A DNA stretch of 64,000 nucleotides from Gammaproteobacteria bacterium (GCA_030429735.1 JAUIET010000003.1:124001-188000), one strand, 5' to 3'; positions 46,682 to 57,508 are shown, numbered from the stretch's first letter. Program-made: numbers and translations. Notes: generated by a model not told the origin, from the letters alone.

Positions 46682-46694
46682 CGCCTTGAAATAG
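46669..46694 (+). repeat. 13-bp tandem duplication at the gcvR stop
   Basis: CGCCTTGAAATAG occurs twice in direct succession (46669-46681, 46682-46694). It includes the TAG stop of gcvR. It looks like a recent slippage or duplication event. Confidence 0.8.
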
Positions 46695-46710
46695 AGGCAC
46701 GCAATGTAGA

Positions 46711-46932
46711 TTACTTGCGCAAACCCCTGATAAAGATCAATAAACCAGCCAGTAAGGCACCCAGTACCGCCGTGGCGGCAATCAGGAGTAGGCACAGCAA
46801 AAAGAACTCGAATTGTTCCTCGGGATCAGCACCCCAGGTTTTGATAGCCGATCCTACCAACACGACAGTAGCAACAACGGCAAGTATAAGCGTTTTTGCC
46901 AGGCGCCAACGGCGCCGCGCTTTGCTTACCAT
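46711..46932 (-). CDS. Small membrane protein of unknown function
   Basis: A 73-residue protein with two predicted membrane helices (LAKTLILAVVATVVLVGSA and FFLLCLLLIAATAVLGALL) and basic ends. It starts 3 bases after the stop of the gene at 46936, so it is coupled to it. No family recognised. Confidence 0.65.
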   Translation of the reverse strand: MVSKARRRWRLAKTLILAVVATVVLVGSAIKTWGADPEEQFEFFLLCLLLIAATAVLGALLAGLLIFIRGLRK

Positions 46933-46935
46933 GGT

Positions 46936-47400
46936 TCAGGCGTTTTCCAGCTGACGAAAGAAGCCCTTGTCTTTGGTCCATTCACAACGCATCTCGAACT
47001 CGTGCGAGCCTGGCACATGAAATTGATCGGCTGTTTCCCAAATATGCGTATGAGTTCCGGAAAACGGCGTTTCAAGATGTACAACAGCACTCACCCAGTA
47101 CATTTTGCCCAGCATGTCTTCGAAGGCCTCTAGCCAGTGCTCCCATTCATACTCTACACCCGCGTATGGCGCGCCGAAATGCATCATTGCGGAATAGTAG
47201 CCGCCTGCGTTAATACTGCTGTTGGGGATAGAGAACATATCTCGGTACAACAGGGTACAGGCATTGAACTCCGGCAATTCGAGCAACACTCTTCTATTAG
47301 TGATGAGCCGATCCTGGGTATCAACGGAGGGAGCAAGCATCACCTCGTCCCGGACAAAGCCGTAGACCGTGGTTTCGTTTTCGCTGATCGGCGCGAGCAT
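46936..47400 (-). CDS. Conserved-looking protein of unknown function
   Basis: A 154-residue protein (from ATG 47400) with a run of aromatic and acidic residues (EYEWEHWLEAFEDMLGKMYW) and a His-rich stretch (GTHTHIWETADQFHVPGSHE) that could bind a metal. No signal peptide is clear; a start at 47466 would add 22 hydrophobic residues. I do not recognise a family. It is upstream of the small membrane protein. Confidence 0.6.
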   Translation of the reverse strand: MLAPISENETTVYGFVRDEVMLAPSVDTQDRLITNRRVLLELPEFNACTLLYRDMFSIPNSSINAGGYYSAMMHFGAPYAGVEYEWEHWLEAFEDMLGKMYWVSAVVHLETPFSGTHTHIWETADQFHVPGSHEFEMRCEWTKDKGFFRQLENA

Positions 47401-47543
47401 GCTTGATATGGTGACTCTTGGAATGACGCAGGGGAGGATTAAAGCAAGTTCGAGCGCGCAAGCCAATGTGAAGAATGAATATTGCCAAAGACTGGACCGG
47501 ATTGACGGTCAACATGGCATTTTCTTTGCGTAATCACGCGGGA

Positions 47544-48614
47544 TTACCTCTCAACACCAGCGTTTTGCCCCCGGTCACGCAGGGCATGGTCCAGCAATAC
47601 GATTGCCAGCATCGCTTCAGCAATTGGCGTTGCGCGAATTCCGACGCAAGGGTCGTGTCGCCCAGTCGTTACAACTTCGACGTCGTTGCCTAGTTTGTCA
47701 ATACTTTGACCAGCCTGGCGAATACTTGAGGTAGGCTTGAGTGATAGATGCGCCACAATGTCTTGACCACTACTGATGCCGCCGAGTGTGCCGCCAGAAT
47801 TATTGCTGAGAAACCCTGCGCTGGTTATTTCATCGCGATGCTCGCTGCCTTTTTGCTCGACAACCGCACAACCGGAGCCCAATTCCACCGCACGCACGGC
47901 ATTAATACTCATTAATGCGTAAGCAATCTCGGCATCAAGTTTGTCAAATACGGGTTCCCCCCACCCCACTGGCACACCGCTGGCTATCACAGAGATCTTT
48001 GCACCAATTGAGTCGCCTTCTTTGTTCAACTCAGCCATATAACGCTCCATCTCGGAAACAAGATCCGGGTCGGGGCAAAAAAACGGATTATCTTCAATTG
48101 TGTCGAGGTCTATATTTCGAATTTTAAGTGGCCCCAGTTGCGACAGGAAGCCATAGATCTTGACACCAAATTCAGCCTGCAAATATTTCTTGGCAATCGC
48201 ACCGGCGGCGACGCGCATTGCTGTTTCGCGAGCAGATGCCCGGCCGCCGCCACGATAATCTCTAATACCGTATTTCTTATGGTACGTCAGGTCAGCATGT
48301 GCGGGGCGAAAGCTGTCTTTTATGTTGGTGTAATCTTTTGAGCGTTGATCTGTGTTGCGAATCATCAGGCCAATCGGAGTGCCGGTGGTTTTACCCTCAA
48401 ACACACCAGACAAAATCTCTACCTCATCCGCTTCTTTGCGTTGAGTGGTATAGCGGGAGGTACCGGGCTTGCGCCGGTCAAGATCACGTTGCAGGTCGGC
48501 AACATCCAGCGCCAAACCAGGGGGGCAGCCATCCACGACACAGCCCAGTGCCGGGCCATGACTTTCACCAAAGGTTGTTACTGTGAACAGTTTGCCTATT
48601 GTATTGCCGGCCAT
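47544..48614 (-). CDS. aroC: Chorismate synthase
   Basis: Last enzyme of the shikimate pathway, converting EPSP to chorismate with reduced FMN. The signature GESHGPALG is near residue 17, [20 protein letters not shown] in the middle and [18 protein letters not shown] near the end. The 356 residues are normal. It is transcribed after prmB across a 71-base gap. Confidence 0.97.
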   Translation of the reverse strand: MAGNTIGKLFTVTTFGESHGPALGCVVDGCPPGLALDVADLQRDLDRRKPGTSRYTTQRKEADEVEILSGVFEGKTTGTPIGLMIRNTDQRSKDYTNIKDSFRPAHADLTYHKKYGIRDYRGGGRASARETAMRVAAGAIAKKYLQAEFGVKIYGFLSQLGPLKIRNIDLDTIEDNPFFCPDPDLVSEMERYMAELNKEGDSIGAKISVIASGVPVGWGEPVFDKLDAEIAYALMSINAVRAVELGSGCAVVEQKGSEHRDEITSAGFLSNNSGGTLGGISSGQDIVAHLSLKPTSSIRQAGQSIDKLGNDVEVVTTGRHDPCVGIRATPIAEAMLAIVLLDHALRDRGQNAGVER

Positions 48615-48685
48615 AATTATTCAGATCAACAAAAAAGAAGTTGCGGAATTATACGCGCTTGACGGCCTGATGACGGGGTGTCTGA

Positions 48686-49594
48686 CTAAAAATGTTTTTG
48701 CAGCTCGCTTTTGTCCAGTACAAAAACACCGTGCCCACCGCGTTCGAATTCAAGCCAGTTGAACGCGATCTGCGGGTAACTGGCTTCCAGCGCTGGCTGG
48801 CTGTTACCGACTTCCACAATCAGTATGCCCCTCTCATTCAGACGTTCTGCAGCGCCTTTCAACAGACGATGCACGATATCAAGCCCGTCGTTGCCAGCGG
48901 CCAAAGCCATTTCCGGCTCGTGTTTGTATTCAGCGGGCATAGTCGCGAAATCTTCCGCGTCGACATAGGGTGGGTTACTGACAATAACATCGTAGCATTC
49001 GCCATCAGGCAGAGACGAAAACAAGTCAGAATGATAGACGCTAATACGGGACTGCATATTGTGCTCAAGCACGTTGATGTTTGCTAATTCCAGTGCCGAT
49101 TGACTGAGGTCAGACAGCGTAACCTTTGCCGTTGGTAAATAGTGCGCCGCGGCGATACCGATACAACCCCCGCCCGTACAAAGATCCAGTACGTGTCCAA
49201 TTTCTGCCGCCGGCTTCCATGGCTCAAACGCGCGTTCAATCAGCTCGGCAATCGGTGAGCGCGGAATCAACGCTCGCTCGTCTGCCTTGAAACGCAGCCC
49301 TGCAAACCATGCTTCACCGTTTAAATACGCCGCAGGTATGCGCTCCTTGATCCGAGTGGCGATCACGACAGTCAGTAATTTCCTTTCTTCAGACGTTAAT
49401 CGTGCGTCCAGCACCTCACTCCCGGTTTCGGCAGGCAGGTGCAGAGCGCGCATCACTAATTGCACTGACTCATCCCAGGCGTTGTCCGTACCATGGCCAA
49501 AACACAATCGATTTTCGTTGAAACGTGACGTGCCCCAGCGGATGAAATCCCTGACCGTTAGCAACTCCTTGCTGGCAATGTCTAAATCGTTCAT
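48686..49594 (-). CDS. prmB: Ribosomal protein L3 glutamine methyltransferase PrmB
   Basis: A class I methyltransferase that modifies a glutamine in ribosomal protein L3. The SAM motif VLDLCTGGGCIGIA and the catalytic NPPYVD motif are present. The N-terminal helical domain is of the PrmB type rather than PrmC. The 302 residues are normal. It stands directly upstream of aroC, a common gammaproteobacterial order. Confidence 0.92.
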   Translation of the reverse strand: MNDLDIASKELLTVRDFIRWGTSRFNENRLCFGHGTDNAWDESVQLVMRALHLPAETGSEVLDARLTSEERKLLTVVIATRIKERIPAAYLNGEAWFAGLRFKADERALIPRSPIAELIERAFEPWKPAAEIGHVLDLCTGGGCIGIAAAHYLPTAKVTLSDLSQSALELANINVLEHNMQSRISVYHSDLFSSLPDGECYDVIVSNPPYVDAEDFATMPAEYKHEPEMALAAGNDGLDIVHRLLKGAAERLNERGILIVEVGNSQPALEASYPQIAFNWLEFERGGHGVFVLDKSELQKHF

Positions 49595-49728
49595 TACGGT
49601 TCCTGGTGATCAGTTACTGGGGCACAATGTCGCTGCTGAGTAAATAGCGGCCTGTGGGCGATATCTGCAATTGAGAAAGAGGTCTGATATTATGCCAGCA
49701 GAACTTTACGCAGTACGGAAATATTGTC

Positions 49729-50271
49729 ATGAAAGAAGCCTATGAAAGCATAATCAGCGCTGTGGGTGAGGATCTGGCACGACCTGGTTTGCAAGATACG
49801 CCAGCTCGCGCCGCGAAAGCGATGCAGTTTCTGTGCAACGGCTATGACAAAACTGTGGATGATGTCGTTAACAATGCGCTGTTTCCATCGGACTGCAATG
49901 AGATCGTGTTAGTCAAGGACATCGAGCTTTACTCATTGTGCGAACATCATTTATTGCCGTTTATTGGCAAATGTCATGTTGGGTATTTGCCGCAAGGCAA
50001 AGTGATTGGCTTATCCAAAATAGCAAGAATTGTGGATATGTTCGCTCGCCGACTTCAGATTCAGGAAAACCTGACTTTACAAATCGCCGAAACCATTCGA
50101 GACGTTACCAATGCCGCGGGCGTGGGGGTAATTGTCGAAGCAAAGCACATGTGCATGATGATGCGCGGCGTTGAAAAGCAGAACTCATCAATGAAAACCT
50201 CCGCGATGCTGGGCACTTTCCGCTCAAGTGAAGTAACACGTATGGAGTTTTTATCGCTGGTTAAGGATTGA
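49729..50271 (+). CDS. folE: GTP cyclohydrolase I
   Basis: Converts GTP to dihydroneopterin triphosphate, first step of folate synthesis. The zinc site is C71-E-H-H74, with a second cysteine in HMCMMMRG. The catalytic and GTP-binding core ([23 protein letters not shown]) is complete at 180 residues. It diverges from prmB over 134 bases. Confidence 0.97.
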   Translation: MKEAYESIISAVGEDLARPGLQDTPARAAKAMQFLCNGYDKTVDDVVNNALFPSDCNEIVLVKDIELYSLCEHHLLPFIGKCHVGYLPQGKVIGLSKIARIVDMFARRLQIQENLTLQIAETIRDVTNAAGVGVIVEAKHMCMMMRGVEKQNSSMKTSAMLGTFRSSEVTRMEFLSLVKD

Positions 50272-50276
50272 GTCGC

Positions 50277-51185
50277 TTACTCGATTATCAGCAGCTCCAG
50301 CCTGTCTTCACCTGGTTTTCCACCTGGCGCCAAAGGCCCCAGGCCATGAGCTTCAACAAGGCTTGCATCAGCGCCAAGCTCAATAAGACGACCGCGTAAC
50401 AAGACCGCCATGTCCAGCGATTTTTTCTTCATGGCATCAACGCTGCCTGCCCCATAGGCGTGGCCAACCACATGAACTGTTTTACCGGAGCGGCTCAGCC
50501 AGTCCACCACCTGGCTTAGCTTTGCTGATCTTTCCTTGATCACGGCAATGTCGGCAGGCAAACCAACACGGCCACTTGCTTGCAGTTGATCTGACCAGCT
50601 TTTCACGCTGCTGCTTTCCGGCTGCGCAACAACTAAATCAATGCGGGCGTACACTCGCTTATTACCGCGTTTGATGACATACACAGCAAGCAGTTGATTT
50701 GCTCGTTCAGATATCAGGTAATGCTGGTTTGCGTCAGGCCCATACAGGCGTTTTTCACTGTAGATCACGTTCGCCCATTTATTGCTGTCTCCGCATGAGC
50801 GACCAGCACAATAAAACACATCGTCGAATCCGGCGTCTGCTATTTGCGATCGAAAGTGCTCAAATACATCTGCCGCCGTGACCCTATCTGGGGCCCGGTA
50901 GGTGATGCTGGTGTGAGCGCCGTACACCCGGCGCTCCTGTTCGGCCTGCCATCGATTATTGAGCTTTCGCACGCGAGCCAATGCAAACAGGAAGTCCGCA
51001 TTATCGTCATGATCATAGCGAACAATGCCAGAGTCTCTGTAGCGGGTGAGAAACTCAATATCCGCGCTACCGTCTGCATCAGGCACCGCAGACTGCGCAT
51101 GGGCGGGCGATTCGCCTAACGCGAGACACAAGAGCACCGCAAGCGGCAAAAGGCATTTAAGCCGGATAGGTTTTATCGCATACAT
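50277..51185 (-). CDS. DUF4892-OmpA-like envelope protein
   Basis: A secreted protein of about 302 residues. The signal peptide is RLKCLLPLAVLLCLALG. The N-terminal domain (about 60-180) follows the DUF4892 pattern (DVFYCAGRSCGDSNKWAN). The C-terminal part (about 215-302) resembles an OmpA-type peptidoglycan-binding fold with VDWLSRSGKTVHVVGHAYG. The start is 51185 or 51194. It likely links the outer membrane to the cell wall. Confidence 0.8.
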   Translation of the reverse strand: MYAIKPIRLKCLLPLAVLLCLALGESPAHAQSAVPDADGSADIEFLTRYRDSGIVRYDHDDNADFLFALARVRKLNNRWQAEQERRVYGAHTSITYRAPDRVTAADVFEHFRSQIADAGFDDVFYCAGRSCGDSNKWANVIYSEKRLYGPDANQHYLISERANQLLAVYVIKRGNKRVYARIDLVVAQPESSSVKSWSDQLQASGRVGLPADIAVIKERSAKLSQVVDWLSRSGKTVHVVGHAYGAGSVDAMKKKSLDMAVLLRGRLIELGADASLVEAHGLGPLAPGGKPGEDRLELLIIE

Positions 51186-51186
51186 A

Positions 51187-52080
51187 TCATTCATTGGCCA
51201 GAAACTGCCTTATACGGGGCACTATCTCATGAACCGGGTCTTCCATGTGAAAATGATGGTTTCCCTCGACACTTATCATCGTCACCTTTGCGTTTTTTTC
51301 TGCAAATTCCTTTAAATAGGGCGCACGCTGCAACTGAGCTTTGCTTACAAAAAACAGGGTGTCACTTTCAAGATCCTGATACAAGCTCTCATTCATCTCG
51401 CCGCTCAGCTTAACCGCGGACCGGCCTTTGAGTCGCTCGTCATGACGCCAAACAAAGCCGCCACCCACTGCGCGGCTGCCACGGCGTAAGATACGAATAG
51501 CAGAATCATATTCTATCGGCATCAGTAACTGCCGCAATTCAACCGCTTTATCCAGCGAGTCGAACGGCTTTTGCGCCACATTCTGTGCTTTTTTCGCCAG
51601 GTAACGCCGCTCATCTCGAATGTACTCACGCAGATTTTTGGTCGCCTCCTCAACAGGGCTTGGCATAGGCATCAATGTGTCCAGAGTCAGCAGCTTGGTT
51701 ACACGCTGCGGCGATGAGATGGCCAGCAAAGTCGCGATCATACCACCGCGAGAATGACCCACTACGTTGAAAGTGTCCCACCCCAGTTGGTCGCATATTG
51801 CCAGCAAGTCCACCAGGTCTGACCAGATAAGGTACTGACTACTGGGTGGACGGTGACTGCTGAGTCCCTGCCCGGATAAATCAACCGCCACAACTCGACA
51901 CTGCGTAAGCAATGGCGCCAACACATCGAAGCTCGCCGCATTGTCCAACCAGCCATGCAAGGCCAACAACGGAATGCCATCTTCTGGCCCAAAGGCTTTC
52001 GCCGCGTAGCGCATATCACCTACATCAAAGTGCAGCTCGTCAACAGCATCGTCTACATCAGCTGACATCGGCATGCCCAT
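51187..52080 (-). CDS. Alpha/beta hydrolase
   Basis: A 297-residue hydrolase. The nucleophile is the Ser in GHSRGGM, the oxyanion motif is LHGWLDN and the catalytic His is in GNHHFHM. The substrate is not evident. Several close ATGs (52080, 52074, 52068) make the start uncertain. It overlaps gpsA by about 20 bases. Confidence 0.87.
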   Translation of the reverse strand: MGMPMSADVDDAVDELHFDVGDMRYAAKAFGPEDGIPLLALHGWLDNAASFDVLAPLLTQCRVVAVDLSGQGLSSHRPPSSQYLIWSDLVDLLAICDQLGWDTFNVVGHSRGGMIATLLAISSPQRVTKLLTLDTLMPMPSPVEEATKNLREYIRDERRYLAKKAQNVAQKPFDSLDKAVELRQLLMPIEYDSAIRILRRGSRAVGGGFVWRHDERLKGRSAVKLSGEMNESLYQDLESDTLFFVSKAQLQRAPYLKEFAEKNAKVTMISVEGNHHFHMEDPVHEIVPRIRQFLANE

Positions 52081-53122
52081 CAGTACCCGTAGCAGTGCTC
52101 ACATCGGTCGCCTGCAGAAATTCTACATCACTGGTTTGCTCACCACTCATCAGCCGACTGATCACTGCTCCAACTTCCTTGTGCTCAATCAAAATTGCGT
52201 AGAGTCCGCCCACCAGCGGCATGTAGATCGCTCTATCGTCGGCCATTTGTTTGACCATCTGTAGCGTATTCAGGCCCTCGGCAACCTGTCCAAGTTCGGC
52301 CACAATAACATCCAGCGATTTACCCAAACCAATCTGGTAACCCAGTTGATAGTTACGGCTTAATGGCGACATGCAGGTGACAATCAAATCGCCAACCCCG
52401 CTCAAGCCCAAAAACGTCATTGGGTTAGCTCCCATATGGACCGCAAAACGGCTCATCTCTGCCAGGCTTCGCGTCAGCAACATGCCGATAGTGTTCTGCC
52501 CTAAATTCATTGCCCCGCCAATCCCGGCCACGATTGCATAGATGTTCTTCAAGGCTCCGCCGAGCTCAACACCAAACACATCGGGGTTCGCGTACACGCG
52601 GAAGTTAGGCGATTTCAGCAGGCTTTGAACAGTTTGCTGAACGTCTTTATCAGCACTGGCAATGACTGTGCCAGTCATTTGCCCCGCTGCTACTTCCTTG
52701 GCCAGGTTTGGGCCGCTCATCACGGCAATTTTAGCCTGCGGTAACTCCTCAGCGAGTACCTGGCTCATCAACTTATAGCTACCGCTCTCAATACCCTTGG
52801 TCATACTCACCACCAGAGTATCCGGCGTAAGCCACTGCTGCATGGTATTGGCCAGCTGTCTGCTCGACGAGCTGGGTACTGCCACGAAGACTACGTCACA
52901 GTTTGAGACCGATTGACGCAGATCCGTGCTTGCTATCAGGCGTTCATCCAATCGAAAGTCCGGTAAATAGCGACTGTTGCAATGCTGCGTATTGATTTCT
53001 TCCGCATCATCGGCGTTACGCAACCACAGGGTTGTGTCATGCTGATTGCCAGCGAGAATATTGGCGATAACCGTACCAAAACTGCCACCGCCCAGAACGG
53101 CGACTCTTGCGTTTCCGCTCAT
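52058..53122 (-). CDS. gpsA: NAD(P)-dependent glycerol-3-phosphate dehydrogenase
   Basis: Makes sn-glycerol-3-phosphate for phospholipids. The NAD motif GGGSFGT is at residues 11-17. Lys in ALKNIYAIVAGI and the GLSGVGDLIVTCMSPLSRNYQLG signature are in place. The length of 354 includes an extra C-terminal tail. It is downstream of htpG by 119 bases. Confidence 0.96.
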   Translation of the reverse strand: MSGNARVAVLGGGSFGTVIANILAGNQHDTTLWLRNADDAEEINTQHCNSRYLPDFRLDERLIASTDLRQSVSNCDVVFVAVPSSSSRQLANTMQQWLTPDTLVVSMTKGIESGSYKLMSQVLAEELPQAKIAVMSGPNLAKEVAAGQMTGTVIASADKDVQQTVQSLLKSPNFRVYANPDVFGVELGGALKNIYAIVAGIGGAMNLGQNTIGMLLTRSLAEMSRFAVHMGANPMTFLGLSGVGDLIVTCMSPLSRNYQLGYQIGLGKSLDVIVAELGQVAEGLNTLQMVKQMADDRAIYMPLVGGLYAILIEHKEVGAVISRLMSGEQTSDVEFLQATDVSTATGTDGHADVS

Positions 53123-53241
53123 AGGTCCACACTGCTTATTATTGGTCGCTGCAGGCCCAAGGCACGTGCTGCACTTGAACCTGCAGTATACTCATCAACT
53201 GGCCCCGAACAAGCCAGCGACCTGACTGGCCCGGTAGCCGG

Positions 53242-55170
53242 CTAATCCGTAAGCTCCAGCAGCAAACGATTCAAGCGCGCTACAAAAGACGCTGGATCTT
53301 TCAACTGGCTGCCTTCTGCAAGGCGTGCCTGATCAACCAGAACGCTCAGCAGCTCCTTGAACCGATCTTCATCCGCTTCTGAGTCAAGCTTGCTTACCAG
53401 GGCATGCTCAGGGTTCAGCTCAAGTGTTGGCGTTGTTTCCGGCACCTGCTGCCCCGCAGCCTCCAGAATACGCTGCATCTGCGCACCCATATCGTGCTCG
53501 CCCACCACCAGACACGCCGGTGAATCCGTCAGACGATTGGTAATACGAACTTCTTTGACTTCGTCACCCAGCGCCTCTTTGGCCCGTTCAACCAAGCCAC
53601 TGTGTTTCTCCGATAGTTCCTGCTGGGCTTTTTTATCGTCTTCGTTGTCTAACTCGCCAAGATCAAGTTCGCCCTTGGCAACGTCTTGCAGTTGCTTGCC
53701 ATCAAACTCCATCATGTGGCCCATCAGCCAGTCATCAACGCGGTCGTGCAACAACAAGACCTCAATGCCTTTCTTGCGGAACACCTCAAGATGCGGGCTA
53801 TTCTTCGCTGTCGTCAGGTTCTCACCGGCAATGTAATAGATTTTGTCCTGACCTTTCTTCATACGCTCAACGTACTGCGCCAGAGACTGATCCTGATCTT
53901 CGCCCTCGCTGTGCGTTGTTGTGAAGCGCAACAGGCCTGCGATCTTCTCTTTATTGTTAAAATCTTCGGCAGGGCCTTCTTTCAGCACTTGGCCGAACTC
54001 TTTCCAGAACCTTGCGTATTTCTCCGCATCGTTCTTGCTCATTTTCTCGAGAGTATCCAGAACCCGCTTCGTGACCGCATTGCGAATACTGTCGATATTG
54101 GGGTCGTTTTGCAGTATTTCGCGCGACACATTCAAGGGCAGATCGTTGGAATCGATGACGCCTTTTACAAATCGCAGATACAGGGGCAGAAATTGCTCGG
54201 CATCGTCCAGGATAAAAGTTCGCTGCACATACAACTTCAAACCACGCGCTGCGTCGCGCTGCCACATATCGAACGGCGCGCGACCCGGCAAATACAGCAA
54301 GCTGGTGTATTCGAGTTTGCCTTCAACCTTATTGTGGCTCCAGGCCAGTGGGTCTTCGAAATCGTGCGAAATGTGTTTGTAGAATTCTTTATATTCATCA
54401 TCACTGACGTCTTTGCGTGACCGCGTCCATAACGCCGTAGCGGCATTAATCGCTTCGTACTCCGGCGCCTTTTCGGCATCATCCTTCTTTTCTTCGTCCT
54501 CGTCTGCACCCGGTATTTCCTGCTTCACCATCATCACAGGAATGGAAATGTGGTCAGAGTATTTCTTGATAATGCTGCGCAATCGGTAAGCGTTGGCAAA
54601 CTCAGCTTCATCGGATTTGAGGTGCAGAGTAATCGTTGTTCCTCGACTGTCTTTTTCAGCATCTTCAATGGTGAAGTCGGCTTCTCCAGCAGACTCCCAT
54701 ACAGTGGCTTCATTGATAGCGGTTCCGGCTCGACGAGTAAGCACCGACACTTTATCCGCAACAATAAACGCAGAATAAAACCCAACGCCGAACTGGCCAA
54801 TAAGCTGCGAATCTTTCTTCTGATCGCCGGTCAGGCTTTCCAAAAACTGCGCCGTGCCGGACTTGGCTATAGTACCGAGATTGGTAATCACTTCATCGCG
54901 CGACATGCCTATGCCATTGTCGGCAATGGTGATGGTCTTGGCTTCTTCATCAAAGTCGATCTGAATTTTGAGCTCGCTGTCGTCACCGTACAGCGAGCTG
55001 TCAGACAAGGCTTCAAACCGGAGTTTGTCGACGGCGTCAGACGCGTTAGAGATTAACTCACGTAAAAATATCTCCTTGTTGCTGTACAGGGAGTGGATCA
55101 TCAACTGAAGAAGTTGCTTGGCTTCGGTTTGAAAGCCCATTGTTTGCTTGGCGGCCGTCTCTGCGGTCAT
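53242..55170 (-). CDS. htpG: Molecular chaperone HtpG (Hsp90)
   Basis: Bacterial Hsp90. The ATP-binding N-terminal domain has the [17 protein letters not shown] and [11 protein letters not shown] motifs. The middle and C-terminal domains complete the 642 residues. A convincing sigma-32 promoter lies upstream (55214-55241), as expected for a heat-shock gene. Confidence 0.98.
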   Translation of the reverse strand: MTAETAAKQTMGFQTEAKQLLQLMIHSLYSNKEIFLRELISNASDAVDKLRFEALSDSSLYGDDSELKIQIDFDEEAKTITIADNGIGMSRDEVITNLGTIAKSGTAQFLESLTGDQKKDSQLIGQFGVGFYSAFIVADKVSVLTRRAGTAINEATVWESAGEADFTIEDAEKDSRGTTITLHLKSDEAEFANAYRLRSIIKKYSDHISIPVMMVKQEIPGADEDEEKKDDAEKAPEYEAINAATALWTRSRKDVSDDEYKEFYKHISHDFEDPLAWSHNKVEGKLEYTSLLYLPGRAPFDMWQRDAARGLKLYVQRTFILDDAEQFLPLYLRFVKGVIDSNDLPLNVSREILQNDPNIDSIRNAVTKRVLDTLEKMSKNDAEKYARFWKEFGQVLKEGPAEDFNNKEKIAGLLRFTTTHSEGEDQDQSLAQYVERMKKGQDKIYYIAGENLTTAKNSPHLEVFRKKGIEVLLLHDRVDDWLMGHMMEFDGKQLQDVAKGELDLGELDNEDDKKAQQELSEKHSGLVERAKEALGDEVKEVRITNRLTDSPACLVVGEHDMGAQMQRILEAAGQQVPETTPTLELNPEHALVSKLDSEADEDRFKELLSVLVDQARLAEGSQLKDPASFVARLNRLLLELTD

Positions 55171-55213
55171 GGATAGGATCTCCTTGATGAGGATTACTTG
55201 AAACTTTGCTGGT

Positions 55214-55241
55214 ATATTGGGGTTATTTCAGCTGTTTCAAG
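55214..55241 (-). promoter_or_regulatory. Sigma-32 heat-shock promoter of htpG
   Basis: On the minus strand, CTTGAA (55236-55241) and CCCCAATAT (55214-55222) are separated by 13 bases, matching the RpoH consensus CTTGAA / CCCCATnT in sequence and spacing. The transcript would start about 35-40 bases before the htpG ATG at 55170. Confidence 0.85.
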
Positions 55242-55414
55242 GGGTTTGGAGAGGAAAAAATCAGTGCTTTTCGAGAGACCGCTGATTTAACATGCAATCT
55301 CGCCGATAGGGAGTTACGAACCACAGCCAAAAGAGAGCTCGCTACGGAGCTCAACACCAAACAGGTTGCACTGAGAGACGCCGAATCGAGTATCGATCAG
55401 AGGCGAGCACTAAG

Positions 55415-55438
55415 CGCTTGCACATGCATGTGCAAGCG
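55415..55438. repeat. 24-bp perfect palindrome between sucD and htpG
   Basis: Two 12-base halves, CGCTTGCACATG and its exact complement, meet at 55426/55427. In RNA it would give a stem of about 10 pairs with a 4-base loop. It lies 28 bases after the sucD stop with no T-run behind it, so it is not a classic terminator; a 3'-end-stabilising hairpin or protein site is possible. Confidence 0.8.
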
Positions 55439-55466
55439 TCCAGGGAGGCAGGCAGGACAGCGGGGC

Positions 55467-56342
55467 TCAAGCCCAGCCGGTAATCTCACCCAACGCCTTG
55501 CCGATATCCGCCAGGCTTCGAACGGTTTTAACGCCTGCATCTTCCAGCGCAGCAAACTTCTCGTCTGCCGTGCCTTTTCCACCCGCGATAATCGCTCCCG
55601 CATGCCCCATGCGTTTTCCAGCTGGCGCCGTGACTCCCGCTATGTAGCTGACCACAGGCTTGCTGACGTTGTCTTTGATAAATGCCGCTGCTTCCTCTTC
55701 CGCGGTTCCACCGATTTCACCGATCATAACGATCGCTTCGGTTTTAGGGTCTTGCTCAAACCTACCCAGAATGTCGATGAAATTGGAACCCGGTATTGGG
55801 TCACCGCCGATACCAACACAGGTTGATTGGCCAAAACCCGGATCCGTTGTTTGCTTAACGGCCTCATAGGTCAATGTACCGGAGCGGGAAACAATTCCCA
55901 CCTTGCCCGGAAGGTGAATCTCACCAGGCATAATGCCAATTTTGCATTCGCCAGGTGTGATCACACCCGGGCAGTTAGGACCAATTAATGTGACGCCTTC
56001 ACGATCACAAACAATCTTTGCTTCCAGCATATCCAGGGTTGGAATGCCTTCAGTAATACAGACTACCAGCTCCAGACCTGCGTTTGCCGCTTCCAGTATT
56101 GAGTCTTTACAAAACGGCGCGGGCACATAAATAACAGACGCCTGAGCACCGGTTTTTTCAACCGCCTCGGAAACCGTATCAAATACCGGAAGGTCCAGGT
56201 GTTTTTGCCCACCCTTGCCCGGTGTAACTCCGCCAACCATTTTCGTTCCGTAGGCAATTGCCTGCTCGGTATGGGAAGTACCTTGCGAACCGGTCAGACC
56301 CTGACAGATAACCTTGGTGTTTTTATCGATCAGAATACTCAT
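55467..56342 (-). CDS. sucD: Succinyl-CoA synthetase alpha subunit
   Basis: The alpha subunit carries the CoA-binding Rossmann domain (residues 1-130, with [10 protein letters not shown]) and the phosphorylated histidine near GHAGAII. The 291 residues are normal. It overlaps the sucC stop by 1 base (TAATG), so the two subunits are translated together. Confidence 0.98.
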   Translation of the reverse strand: MSILIDKNTKVICQGLTGSQGTSHTEQAIAYGTKMVGGVTPGKGGQKHLDLPVFDTVSEAVEKTGAQASVIYVPAPFCKDSILEAANAGLELVVCITEGIPTLDMLEAKIVCDREGVTLIGPNCPGVITPGECKIGIMPGEIHLPGKVGIVSRSGTLTYEAVKQTTDPGFGQSTCVGIGGDPIPGSNFIDILGRFEQDPKTEAIVMIGEIGGTAEEEAAAFIKDNVSKPVVSYIAGVTAPAGKRMGHAGAIIAGGKGTADEKFAALEDAGVKTVRSLADIGKALGEITGWA

Positions 56343-57508
56343 TACTTGCCTCCCGCGGCTTTTACAGCCTGTTCCGCTGCATCAGTCAATGATGAAGCAG
56401 CAATGATGTTGAGACCGCTGTCGGCCAGTTTCTTGGAACCCAATTTGGCGTTGTTTCCTTCAAGGCGAACCACCACAGGAACACTCACCCCCACTTCCTC
56501 GACAGCGCCAATTATGCCCTCGGCAATCAGATCACAGCGTACGATACCGCCGAATATATTGACCAGAACCGCTGACACATTCTCATCTGACAAGATGATC
56601 TTGAATGCCTCGGAAACACGCTCTTTGGTCGCGCCGCCACCTACGTCCAGAAAGTTGGCTGGCTGACCGCCGTGATGCTTCACAATATCCATAGTACCCA
56701 TTGCCAGCCCAGCACCGTTGACCATGCAGCCAATGTTGCCATCCAGCGCAACGTAGTTTAACTCCCACTGAGAAGCGTGCACCTCGCGTTCATCTTCCTG
56801 AGAGGTATCGTGCATTTCGCGCAATTTTGGCTGTCGATACAAGGCGTTGCTGTCTATATTGAGTTTGGCATCCAGGCAGTGCAGATTGCCTTCTTTGGTA
56901 ATAACCAGTGGGTTAATTTCCAGCAATGCCAGATCATTTTCCACGAACAGTTTGGCCAGGCCCTGAAAAATCTGGGTAAATTGCTTGATTTGCGCGCCTT
57001 GCAAGCCTAACCGAAAGGCAAGATCACGACCCTGGTATGGCATGGCGCCAACCAGTGGGTCGATTTCCGTTTTCAGAATTTTTTCAGGCGTTTCATGCGC
57101 GACCTTTTCGATCTCTACACCACCCTCAGTGGACGCCATGAACACAACACGCTGAGTGGAACGATCGATCACTGCGCCCAGGTACAACTCCTGGTCGATG
57201 TCCGTGCAGGCTTCAACCAATATTTTGCTTACTGGTTGGCCGTTCGCATCTGTTTGGTAGGTGACCAGGTTTTTACCCAGCCATTTATGCGCAAAATCTT
57301 CTACTTCCTGCTTGGTTTTAGCCAGCACGACGCCCCCAGCCTTGCCACGGCCACCCGCGTGAACCTGGGCTTTGACCACCCATATGTCACCGCCAAGTTT
57401 GCCGGCTGCTTCAACCGCTTCCTTGGCACTATCGACGGCATAGCCTTCTGAAACAGGCAAGCCGTATTCTGCAAACAGTTGTTTGCCTTGGTATTCATGC
57501 AGATTCAT
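56342..57508 (-). CDS. sucC: Succinyl-CoA synthetase beta subunit (ADP-forming)
   Basis: The beta subunit has the ATP-grasp domain, starting [19 protein letters not shown], with [16 protein letters not shown] near residue 45, and the C-terminal CoA-ligase domain ([16 protein letters not shown]). The 388 residues are normal. It follows lpdA by 153 bases holding a stem-loop. Confidence 0.98.
   Translation of the reverse strand: MNLHEYQGKQLFAEYGLPVSEGYAVDSAKEAVEAAGKLGGDIWVVKAQVHAGGRGKAGGVVLAKTKQEVEDFAHKWLGKNLVTYQTDANGQPVSKILVEACTDIDQELYLGAVIDRSTQRVVFMASTEGGVEIEKVAHETPEKILKTEIDPLVGAMPYQGRDLAFRLGLQGAQIKQFTQIFQGLAKLFVENDLALLEINPLVITKEGNLHCLDAKLNIDSNALYRQPKLREMHDTSQEDEREVHASQWELNYVALDGNIGCMVNGAGLAMGTMDIVKHHGGQPANFLDVGGGATKERVSEAFKIILSDENVSAVLVNIFGGIVRCDLIAEGIIGAVEEVGVSVPVVVRLEGNNAKLGSKKLADSGLNIIAASSLTDAAEQAVKAAGGK

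Noticed and set aside
46669-46694. A terminator after gcvR
   Set aside because: The repeat is direct, not inverted, so no hairpin forms.
53230-53245. Palindrome TAGCCGGCTA at the htpG stop as a terminator
   Set aside because: Too short, with no loop and no T-run.
53686-54420. A 244-codon plus-strand frame over htpG
   Set aside because: Mirror of the htpG coding strand, no domain pattern.
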